A DNA stretch of 64,000 bases, taken from positions 6,448,001 to 6,512,000 of the forward strand of contig OY754467.1 of the NCBI GenBank assembly GCA_963575645.1, given 5' to 3'. A program made the position numbers and the translations under genes. The notes below the pieces were generated by a model that had not been told where the DNA came from, did no database searches, and was given only the letters and a program-made list of their open reading frames with translations. This DNA is from Xanthostigma xanthostigma. Taxonomy: Eukaryota > Arthropoda > Insecta > Raphidioptera > Raphidiidae. This document shows, in pieces, positions 11,020 through 19,700 of the stretch (within the stretch, counting starts at the first letter, position 1; each line of letters starts with the position of its first letter).

Positions 11020-13983
11020 GGACAGCGGAGGCTTAGTAATAGGGTTCCGTTTGAGCACCCTTCGGGTACGGAACCCTAAAAAGAAATTAGAAATAATAAA
11101 AATTAAAATTAAATCATTAAAAAGTTGAAAATTCAGTTAAAATTGTCAAGAATAAAAGACCATAATCAAAAAGTGCTAAGGTTTAATAATTTTTTTTTAT
11201 TGATTAAAAGTCTCCTAATTAAATTGGAAAAAATATTAAAATATGCGTAAGACATCAATGCTTTACATAGTTAGTTTTCGGAACTGCTGACATTATTTGG
11301 TTATTTGCAAAAAATTAAAATGTACCTTTTGCATGCTAGGTTGACATATTTTCCATAAGACTAAATGTAAAAGTGTTTTTTAATTTTTAACTTTATAAAT
11401 CTCCTAATGATTTTCGATTTTTTACAGAAAATTTTATCATAAAAAATCTAGTAAAAAAACTTTATTTCAGAATTTTTTCATTATCTTCGTAAAACGGCTC
11501 AACCTCCTTAAATTTTTTTTAATCAGAACAGTAAAACAAAACGGAAACATCTTTTTTCCAGAGTATTATAGGGTGGTTGAAGATGCACTCCGAACTTACA
11601 GTGATGACTGTGTTAAAGCAGTTCAACAAGGAACCAATCAAATCGATATTCTTTTAAGACATATGATTGGCCAACGACATCTTAACAAAAAGTTTAATTT
11701 GTGTGATCCAATTGAAAAGTCGGTGAAGAATGAATTCGATATATCCAATTTTTATGAGACACTCGCAGGCAATTTTGCCGGTATTGTTCAGTACAATAAA
11801 GATAATCGTCAAGGAAAATCGGCCAAAACGGCTAATATAACAATTGATACTCTCTGTGATATAATGACGAATTCAAGTATTGGTCCAGAAGTTGATAGAC
11901 TAGCTTCAGTAAATAATTTGCTTCTAAATGCCACGGGAGAAAAATGTTTGGATTACAAATATGACAATATGATTATGGAATACAGGAATATCAGTTTGGA
12001 TAGTGAAGTTGCAGAAGGAGGTATACAATATATCTACATATTATATGGAATTTAGAGAAATTAGACTGGCAAACTTCCCAAGTGATTATTCGTATATTTG
12101 CCATATGAGTCATCTTAGTTTACCGAGATGAATGTTTGTCCAAATTTCATGATGATCGGAGTTTTTGTCAGACGGACAAATTTTGAGCTACAATTAAGAA
12201 CATTTTTCATTGATGCTCCGCTTCTATTGGTCGTGGCGTGATATTATATAACCTATAGCCTTCCTCGATAAATGGGCTACCCAACAAAAAAAAACAAATT
12301 GCCAATTCGAACCTGTAGTTCCTGAGATTGGCGCGTTCAACCAAACAAACAAACTCTTCAACTTTATATCTATACTAATATATAAAGCTGAAGAGTTTGT
12401 TTGTTTGTTTGAACGCGCTAATCTCAAGAACTACTGGTTCAAATTGAAAAAAAATTTTTTTGTTGGATAGCCCATTTATCGAGGAAGGCTATAGGCTATA
12501 TAAAATCAGGCTACAACCATTAGGAGCGGAGCATTAATGAAAAATGTTGCAAAATCTATCTCAAAAATAAGCTTCTATTCAGGTGAAATGCACTAACTAA
12601 ATATACTCATATTAGCGCTGTCAGAATGCGACGCCGGCTAGCTCAATCGGTAGAGCACACGACTGTCAATATCAGGGTCGTGGGTTCGAGCCCTATGTTG
12701 GGCGAATACATTTTTATTTTTTTTTTTAATTTTCTACATTGCTTTTTTCTAAGACTTACATTTAAATTCATTTTAATTTTATTTAATTAATTTTAAAAAA
12801 ATTATTAGTTAAAAAAAGTTTAAATATTGCTTTTTATCGACAAAAACTTTTGAACGGTAACTCCGATCATCATGAAATTTGTACACAACATTCATCTCGG
12901 TAAACTAAGATGAATGTGTGTACTCATGTTCCTCCCTTTCCCATTCATTCTTATACACCCGGATGAAACCAGACGGGACCGCTATATTATTATAGATTTA
13001 ATAAGCTGTTTATTTTAGGTCGGCAGTGGATGTATCAAACATGCACCGAATTTGGTTTTTATCAAACATCGGCATATCAACCACAAATTTTTGGTAACCA
13101 ATTTCCATTGGAGTTTTTCGTAAAACAGTGTGAAGATATTTTCGGCCCGCGTTATAACGAAGACTTCATCGAACATTCCGTCGACCGCACCAATATGTTT
13201 TACGGTGCTCTGAATATTGAAGTGTCAAATGTTGTTTTTGTGCACGGATCTATCGATCCATGGCACGCCCTCGGCATAACAAAGACTGTCAATAACAAAG
13301 CGCCAGCTATTTATATCAAAGGTATTATGAAAATTATTTTCTTTACCTTTCGGAAACTCTTTTGTATGTATTAGCGTACAAATATCTAAAGGCTGCTACA
13401 CACGAAACTGGTTTTGCCGTTGGAATCATTGCTGGGACATATGCTGACTGGCGCGCTGGCTGCTAGAATGGAAATGACGTCACCGCTCGCGTGTGTGATC
13501 ACAAAATGGATTTAAAATTAGAACTGGGGCTATTTTTCGTGCTTGTTTTGAGCAACAACCAATCAGGAAACAGTATCTTGTCACGTGTGTGACGTAAACA
13601 AACATGGCGTCATAGTGTGTGTTCTGTTCAAAGACAATAACCTTTCATTTTTGTTAACATTCGAACCGTCACTGCGCGCGCACCAAATCCATCTACAAAG
13701 CTAGCTTCGAAACAACCATCTTGTGAAGCGATAACATAAAAGCCAACACGAGACCCAGCGCGGCAGCGCCACAGCTCGCTTGGAATCTAGCGACAAAACC
13801 AGCGTTAAGATTTAAACATGTAGGTAGTATAAACTGAATAATTTCATTGATGCGATTTTGTTTCTTTCAGGTACAGCCCATTGCGCAAATATGTATCCGA
13901 AATCAGACAGAGACTTACCTCAGTTGAATGCGGCTCGTATAATGGTTGGACAACTAATCGACACATGGATTAGATTGGGATAA
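7668..13983 (+). CDS. Secreted S28-family serine carboxypeptidase, six exons (K12H4.7 / thymus-specific serine protease-like)
   Basis: The exons 7668-7868, 8796-8983, 9046-9281, 11562-12020, 13019-13321 and 13871-13983 join in frame through GT-AG introns to exactly 1500 nt, giving 499 residues and TAA. Residues 1-19 form a hydrophobic signal peptide after a short basic start. S28 landmarks appear in order: LDHFNP near residue 54, [11 protein letters not shown] near 120-130, the nucleophile motif GGSYPG with Ser174, [10 protein letters not shown] at 361-370, [12 protein letters not shown] with catalytic Asp441, and AHCANMYP with catalytic His466. The length is normal for the family. S28 enzymes cleave after proline or act as lysosomal/secreted exo-peptidases; here a secreted or gut-lysosomal role is inferred. 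The start was chosen because it is the first ATG and gives the signal peptide. It is distinct from prolylcarboxypeptidase proper, but the exact orthologue is not assigned. It converges on the receptor gene downstream. Confidence 0.93.
8087..8749 (+). repeat. Dispersed family A, copy 1 with tRNA-like cassette
   Basis: It runs from CTAGCGGTCCCGCCCGG through CATCTTAGTTTACCGAGATG and CCTATAGCCTTCCTCG to a tail GTATAGATTA. An antisense tRNA-Lys-like relic lies at 8464-8520. It occupies most of protease intron 1 and stops 46 bp before exon 2. Confidence 0.85.
8796..8983 (+). CDS. S28 protease exon 2
   Basis: It follows acceptor TATTGCAG and opens [13 protein letters not shown]. It carries the glycine-rich strand [12 protein letters not shown] and ends in [11 protein letters not shown], with the last proline codon split (phase 2). 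The next intron, 8984-9045, is only 62 bp, a typical short insect intron. Confidence 0.93.
9046..9281 (+). CDS. S28 protease exon 3 (catalytic serine)
   Basis: It encodes [19 protein letters not shown] and the nucleophile elbow [12 protein letters not shown] with Ser174, then [13 protein letters not shown]. The end is set at the G before GTAATT (9282), because only this donor joins in frame to [12 protein letters not shown] in exon 4. Reading on through the intron would add an unrelated tail and a stop. Confidence 0.9.
9311..11511. mobile_element. TTAA-flanked (piggyBac-type) MITE, copy 1, interrupted
   Basis: TTAA at both ends adjoins inverted termini GGAGGTTGAtCCGTT and AACGGcTCAACCTCC. 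The body matches 59474-60178 apart from an inserted ~1.5-kb repeat B (9588-11090). It fills protease intron 3. Confidence 0.82.
9588..11090 (+). mobile_element. Lepidopteran repeat B, copy 1 (nested)
   Basis: It starts AAAAACCGGTCAAGTGTGAG and ends GGTACGGAACCCTAAAAAG, with internal CAGA microsatellite (10980-11020). An array of ~110-120-bp units carries TGCGCATGCGCC (9855, 9964, 10077, and degenerate at ~10200 and 10317). A second copy is at 40803-42277. Confidence 0.85.
11562..12020 (+). CDS. S28 protease exon 4 (helical cap region)
   Basis: It begins after CTTTTTTCCAG and encodes residues 209-362, [20 protein letters not shown] through the substrate-capping helical region. Conserved cysteines are in DDC, NLC, TLC and EKC. 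It ends AEGG with donor G|GTATAC, phase 1. Confidence 0.93.
12100..12370 (+). repeat. Dispersed family A, copy 2 (no tRNA cassette)
   Basis: 5'-truncated copy from CATCTTAGTTTACCGAG to the tail CTTTATATCTATACTA, lacking the cassette. It meets copy 3 tail to tail in protease intron 4. Confidence 0.8.
12371..12983 (-). repeat. Dispersed family A, copy 3 with tRNA-like cassette
   Basis: Inverted copy ending GACGGGACCGCTA 35 bp before exon 5 of the protease. It contains the best tRNA-like segment of the family at 12634-12706 (plus strand). Confidence 0.82.
12634..12706 (+). pseudogene. tRNA-Lys-like pseudogene inside family A
   Basis: TAGCTCAATCGGTAGAGCA (D arm) and GTCGTGGGTTCGAGCCC (T arm) closely follow tRNA-Lys. 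The anticodon loop is CTGTCAA, the anticodon stem is broken, and the acceptor has lost a base, so it should not be annotated as a working tRNA. Confidence 0.75.
13019..13321 (+). CDS. S28 protease exon 5 (catalytic aspartate)
   Basis: After TATTTTAG it encodes [18 protein letters not shown], then [12 protein letters not shown] and [17 protein letters not shown], which carries the catalytic Asp441. It ends PAIYIK with the glycine codon split (G|GTATTA). Confidence 0.94.
13392..13808 (+). repeat. Dispersed family E, copy 1
   Basis: It runs from CTGCTACACACGAAACTGG to CTAGCGACAAAACCAGCG, with ATGGATTTAAAATTAGAAC and GTGTTCTGTTCAAAGACAA inside. It occupies protease intron 5. Relatives are at 22922, 25187, 35424 and 37446. 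Confidence 0.75.
13871..13983 (+). CDS. S28 protease exon 6 (catalytic histidine, stop)
   Basis: Acceptor TTTCTTTCAG restores [10 protein letters not shown] with the catalytic His466, then [12 protein letters not shown] and a short C-terminal helix ending WIRLG and TAA at 13981-13983. Confidence 0.94.
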
Positions 13984-14423
13984 GGCGTGTTCCAGTTAAA
14001 GGATTTTTTTTTTGCATTATTCACAGCAGCTGAAACCATTTTAATTTTAAAAGAAATAGCGAGCGGTTTTGTATCTCAGGTCTACGTGCGTTGTGAACTC
14101 TAAGGCAGCTGTTCTTTCGCGAGGCGTTCATCAACGCTGTAGGATTTTTTTTTTTCAAATTTTCTTGTACCGAAAGAGACACATCTGTCATTTAGTAAGT
14201 TTGAGTACCTACTTAGAAATGGCTTGGACACGTGTCCACTGTTTCCTAATGTATTTGGGAGCGACCAGCGTTGAAGAACCATTCGTGTAAAATTAAAATT
14301 GATTTTCCCATTACAAAAAAAATAGTTTGATTGTTTTTCATCATTGATTATGGAAATTGAATTCTATATCATTGGCTGTGAAAATGTTTTGAATTGATTG
14401 TGATGTATTATTTACACGTTATA

Positions 14424-14429
14424 AATAAA
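14424..14429 (+). terminator. Poly(A) signal candidate for the S28 protease
   Basis: AATAAA lies 441 nt past the stop in an AT-rich 3' UTR and is the first canonical hexamer that I noticed after 13983. The cleavage site is not resolved. Confidence 0.55.
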
Positions 14430-15250
14430 TGGTTTCATAATTTTATATTTCAAGCGTTTTTAATACTGATTCTTATACTTACGTATGAAGTGCAAGCATA
14501 AAATATATAATGCATCTGCAGGTAAGTATTAATATTTTAAACTAAATTATAGTTAATTTTTATCCTATCCATATATTTTTTATATTTTATACTTACCTAC
14601 ATGATGATTAGTTCATAGATCCAATAGTCGAAGACTCTTACGTAAATTGTTTAGAGTATAACAAAAAAATGACTTCCACAGTCAGTTTAGGCTTAAATAT
14701 TTTTTTTTATTGAGTTATTATTATTTTTATTTTAGTTATTGCCATTAATTAGGTACAGGTGAATGTATTTAAATTTTAAAATAATGTATTAGCCTATTCG
14801 ACATAAATTTTCTTTTTTAATTAAAATTGAAATTGGAAGTGTCACAAACTGGGTCAGTGTCAATAACCGGGCCCTTTACCTTATACCATATAAGTACTCA
14901 TAGTCATAGGCAGCAGGGTGACATATTTTTCTAGAAGGCATAAGAGAGGAGACGCATCGCACTACCTTCTAGTGCCGGTGTTCTAGTCATAGAGAAGGGA
15001 TGGTTCATTTATTTTATTTTAATTTTTTCGTTCATTTCCTTTTATAGTTGCACATTTTCCAAAAAAAAACTTCAGTTTTTATTTTTCCATGTTTAGTTTG
15101 ACTACAAACACATAGATGGCTCTGTAAACGTTTCTTGTAGTTAAAGTACTGCGCATGTCTGACCATGTGCTGTCAGTTATGCCAGAATAATTGTGTTTTC
15201 AATTTGAACAGTCGTGGAGTAAAACGTAATTTGCTAAATAATATATAGAA
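14430..15250. other. Intergenic, nothing coding
   Basis: AT-rich sequence after the protease gene. No repeat or coding motif could be assigned. Confidence 0.4.
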
Positions 15251-15261
15251 TTAAAAACGTG

Positions 15262-15360
15262 AAAATAGTGATAATTCAGTGTGAATAGTGTGCAACAACA
15301 TTTTCCCGTTTTCCATATATTTTTCCAACGCATCGATTCATCAGCAGAAAACATCACCTG
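15262..15360 (+). promoter_or_regulatory. Possible transcription start and non-coding first exon
   Basis: An insect initiator-like AATTCAGTGTGAATAGTGTG (from ~15275) is followed by sequence ending CATCACCT|GTAAGT, a strong donor at 15360. It looks like a 5' UTR exon, but no downstream coding exon on this strand was found, so it may be a promoter relic of a mobile element. Confidence 0.25.
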
Positions 15361-15584
15361 TAAGTCGTCGCTCATATTTCTCTATTTCTAGCAAATTGCA
15401 ATTCGAGCTATACACTGCATTGTATAATAGACAAACATAAATTTTATCTACACATATTTTAAGGCAAGGTACCGCAATTATATAAGTTTTCGTAATTAAA
15501 GAATAAATGACAAGCTCAAAAATAATTGTCAATGTCAGGTAATCGTTTTCATATTCAAAAATATATAAATGGGTAGTATTTAAA

Positions 15585-16275
15585 CGAGTGACTGTAAATT
15601 ACAATTTTGGGTGACAAAAATAATCAATTTGGGTTACTTTATTACTAAGTGAGCGACTGACTGCGCGTGACGAGAAAATAATAGTTGGGTGACTAAATTA
15701 CTAAGTGAGCGACTAAATTACTAAGTTGTTAATAGTTAATTGTTTGAATAGAACTGCGTTTTCTAAAAAATATATATTTAATTGACTGTCAATTAAATAT
15801 ACATTTTTTAGAAAACGCAGTTTTATTCAAACAATTAACTATTTAATTCGCATACCTCGTTATCGTTCACCCCGGAATTGTTTTTTTTAAAAGCTCCACA
15901 TTTGCCCCTTCCCGTTTCACTGCGAGACAATTCGCATGCCCCTTTATCGTTCACCCCGGAATTACAATTCGCATACCCGTTTATCGTTCACCCCGGAAAT
16001 ATTTTTTTAAAAACTCAACCTTTGCCCCATCGCGTTTCACTGCGAGACAATTCGCATACCCCTTTATCAAAAAAAGCGGTGTTTTTAAATCTTCATGAAA
16101 ATGCGAGTTTTAAGTTGTAGTCTCAAAGTGAAAAAAAAATAAAAAGTAAAAACAAAAAAGATATTTGCTTCAAAATTACCGAAGGCATTCTAGTCGCTCA
16201 CTTAGTAATTTAGTCACCCAACTATTATTTTAATAGCTCAAGTTATTAAAACAGTACCTATCTCATCATCAGTCA
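15585..16275. mobile_element. Foldback element with GTGACTAAATTACTAAG arms
   Basis: Left-arm units GGGTGACTAAATTACTAAG are mirrored by CTTAGTAATTTAGTCACCC near 16200-16222. Inside are the palindrome 15731-15843 and direct repeats of ATTCGCATACC...TTCACCCCGGAA at about 15848, 15930 and 15965. Confidence 0.7.
15731..15843. repeat. 113-bp near-perfect palindrome
   Basis: Two 56-nt arms starting AATAGTTAATTGTTTGAAT match at 54 of 56 positions with a single T between them. Such a structure would form a long hairpin if transcribed. Confidence 0.9.
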
Positions 16276-16289
16276 CCAAATTTGTTTTT

Positions 16290-17490
16290 TTATTCGACCG
16301 TTTTATAATTCCTCTATATAAATTAGGTACTTACCGTAATTATACAAATTTTAATTGAGTAAATTTTTTTTTTAATGTGAAGTTGTGATCTTTTGAAATG
16401 AAATCTGAAGCAAATGTTACTGGGAAAATATGACATGTAAGGCTATTTTCTGTCAGTCGGTCATGTTGGGGCGGTTTCATAGTTATCTCTCTCTTTCTAT
16501 CACATCACTCATGGGTACATTTTGGCGCCACCACGTTCTAGAAGAACAAAATATGTAAATGAAATGTTAAACCATAAATATTTTTTATTTTTTAAATTTA
16601 CATTTTATTAAAATATTTTTCATATGTTGATAAAACTAAGACATTTTTATTTTTTTAAAGTAGTTTATACAAAACTTTGGGAAGCATAATTCTGATGTTT
16701 AATATGTTTAACTATTTGCCCAAACAAATGGCACACTCTTCGGATCACCTTCCCGATTAAATAAATAAATAACACGACATTGCACTAACGTCTAATAATA
16801 GTCCGAGCTTAATTAAATTAGAAACATTCATAAGAAATTCACAAATACAACACAAATATATTATATAATCACTGACTATCGTATGTCACGTGTTACATTA
16901 ATTTTAATTTATCTTTATAATAATAAATTCTAAACTTTGCTAATATCATAATTTCTAATTTCAATATCAAAATTATACAGATTTTATATTCATAAAAACA
17001 CTGTTAATTGCTTCTCCATAATATTCTCATATCTTTCGATTTATTATTTGAAAAATGATTAAAAATTAGTTTTAAACGAAGTTATAGTACCTAACCATAA
17101 ATCTAATTATTGTGAAAAATGAAATTTAATTTAAATAATTTCGACAATTCTTTTATAATTTAGTGAATCACGTCAGCCTTTCCTTCTTAAAAGACATATT
17201 AATTAATTAAAAAACAAAAACCCATATGGCTCTTTTTTCATTTTAAAGTAAGGCCAAGGTACACTCACAACATTAACTATACCAGTCTGTAAAAAGCGTT
17301 AAAACGAAAGGAATTTTAAAACTACACTAAAATGATAAAAAACAAAATTTGAATTTGTTTTGTCGTTGTGTTCAAATCTCAGTTTCTCTCTTTACTGTTT
17401 TTTTTTCTTTTATGTTTTTTTTTAATAGTCATTTAAAAATATTTTTTCATATTTGATAAAAGTTATAACAATTATAAGAAAATATGTACA
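16290..17490. other. AT-rich stretch, nothing recognised
   Basis: Homopolymer and AT-rich sequence between the two converging genes. It has no coding motif and no clear element ends. Confidence 0.4.
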
Positions 17491-17845
17491 ACAAAAATGA
17501 TGGATTTTAAAACAATATCTAATTATTTGCTATTCCTCCAGACTCTAAAACCGTCTGCACACGAGGCGACACGAAAGCAATTAGTCACTGGTGATGGCGA
17601 TTTCGGTGATCTGAGCTCACGAGGAAACATTTTCGACAGTCGACTCGTGAATTTTAAAGAAAAAGTACAAGTAAATGTATTTTAGATTCGTCACTTTTGG
17701 ATGAATTTGAGCAAAAATGTGTTATTTTCCGGACAGAGCAATCTTTGCAGGAACAATATGCGCTCTTTATCTATAAAAGTATAAAATTGGCAAACGTAAT
17801 TTTTAATTCAGAAGATCCCCTAAAATTATTAATATCGCTAACTTA

Positions 17846-18544
17846 TAGACGGAGAGCTGGCTATGGAGAAAATGGGTGACTCGGTGCAGAGCTGAAAATT
17901 TGCAGAATAATAGGAGATAGTACAAGTAAGTAGGGAAAAAAATGCCAGAAGGCTAGGCGGAAGATAAAGAGCCGCCAGAAGGCGCTAATGTTGTGAAAAA
18001 TCAGTGCACTTCTGGCAATTTCTATACTTATTCTGTAATTTAAAACTAGATTATATATTATACATTATATAGTTATATAAGGGCATACTGAAAATTCAAA
18101 CATGATATAATAATTACATTCGACAAATATTCAAAATTATTAATTTAATTTTGATAGAAATAAAATTAATCGTCATATATTTTCATTAATAAAATTATGT
18201 TGTTATAACAACTTAATTTTATTAATTTTTTTAATTTTATTTCTATCAAAATGACATTAATAATTTTGAATACTTGTCAAATGTAATTATTATATCATGT
18301 TTGTATTTTCAGTATGCCCTTATAACTATATAATGTATAATATATTATCTAGTTTTAAATTACAGAATAAGTATAGAAATTGCCAGAAGTGCACTGATTT
18401 TTCGCAACATTAGCGCCTTCTGGCGGCTCTTTATCTTCCACCTGGCCTTCTAGCAATTTTTTTCCCTACTTGTACTATCTCCTATTATTCTGCAAATTTT
18501 CAGCTCTGCACCGAGTCACCCATTTTCTCCGTAGCCAGCTCTTA
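17846..18544. mobile_element. Long-arm foldback element, copy 2
   Basis: Same termini (AGAGCTGGCTAtGG / CCGTAGCCAGCTCT) and interior as 5317-6020, in the opposite orientation, with minor substitutions and short indels. Confidence 0.85.
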
Positions 18545-18816
18545 GCCATTATTTATCTTCTTTTTCCGTGAGAGGGAAATTGTATTAAACACAGCACCTA
18601 CGATTTTGACATTAAGACGCCTCCATGGCTCCATAGGCGATATTAGTAACAAGGTCGAGCTTCCTGGCAGGTCGCCAGATTCAGATCGCACAAGTTGAAT
18701 ATATCGCCGATAGATTGCTGGATTTCTATCACCTAGGAAGTGATGTGGAAGGGATATCGTATCGCTGTTGAATTGCTTCCGAATTGCCTCACCTGCCAAC
18801 GGTCCAACCGAATCAT

Positions 18817-19263
18817 GGGTGTGTTCCGAAATATAACCCAGTGCTTATGACGTCACGAATCGATGCCATACTGTTGATTCGTTCCGAAATATACTGGCCA
18901 GCGCGTTGCCACATTAATATTTCCCTCGTCCACCAAAAGTAATTGTTTACTTTGTTGAGCAGACATTATTGCAAATAACAAATAATATAAAATTCCGCAA
19001 AGTCTGATGCCCACACGCATGCTTCGTCTCATCTGTCTCACCAGTACAATATGGTGGCACGCCAGTACAAGTCCACCAAAAGTAATTGTTTACTTTGTTG
19101 AGCAGACATTATTGCAAATAACAAATAATATAAAATTCCGCAAAGTCTGATGCCCACACGCATGCTACGTCACATCTGTCTCACCAGTACAATATGGTGG
19201 CACGCCAGTACAATTATGACGTCATTAGTCATTAGCACTGGGTTATATTTCGGAACATACCCC
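18817..19263. mobile_element. MITE with 28-bp inverted termini beside the receptor stop codon
   Basis: The termini begin GGGTgTGTTCCGAAATATAA and match at 27 of 28 positions. The interior holds a 143-bp tandem duplication. The element begins 22 bp past the receptor stop at 19286, so it lies in or replaces the 3' UTR. Confidence 0.85.
18928..19212. repeat. 143-bp tandem duplication
   Basis: GTCCACCAAAAGTAATTG begins both units, at 18928 and 19071. The units differ at only a few positions (for example TTCGTCTCATC against TACGTCACATC). Confidence 0.9.
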
Positions 19264-19285
19264 GTGTAATAACCATTTGAGGTTG

Positions 19286-19700
19286 TCAGTATTTTCTGTG
19301 ATTGTGTTCACGGTGGGCTGGCTGTGATTGTCTCGCATCTCTCCAGTCCCGCGGTTCTTTATGACCGCGAGCCTCGTGATGATGATGATGATGATGGTGT
19401 CTTTTCTTTTCTCCCGACACCGCAGGAGGCTTGCTAACTTCCGGTATGAGCTCACCATTGCGATAGCTCAGCGGTTCGTCTAATGTTTCTTTGCGTCTGA
19501 GAGGCGAATGATTGACTCCGGCGGCGGCCGACGCTTTATAGCCGTTCACTTTATTGCCGGCGGATTCGTGTAAATTCTCCCACGCTTGCCGGTAGTAGCG
19601 ATTCAAACCGTTGCGTGATTCTGAACTAGAGGAGTCAAAAGATGCGACGGTATTGCAATCCGGCGAGGCTCGATGGCGGTAATGTTTGGCACTATGATTT
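19286..19700 (-). CDS. fw: Furrowed-like last exon: cytoplasmic tail and stop
   Basis: Acceptor AATTTTCAG gives [20 protein letters not shown], then [20 protein letters not shown] (the most conserved-looking stretch) and [16 protein letters not shown] run of eight histidines (19376-19399) and a basic end HRKY precede the TGA at 19286. No enzymatic domain is visible; the tail probably serves as an adaptor. A transposon-like element begins 22 bp beyond the stop. Confidence 0.9.

Noticed and set aside
10978-11025. CRISPR-like or regulatory CAGA repeat array
   Set aside because: A simple CAGA microsatellite that is part of repeat B and recurs in shorter form near 42195.
12634-12706. Working tRNA gene
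   Set aside because: The anticodon stem and acceptor do not pair and the same relic occurs inside other family A copies.
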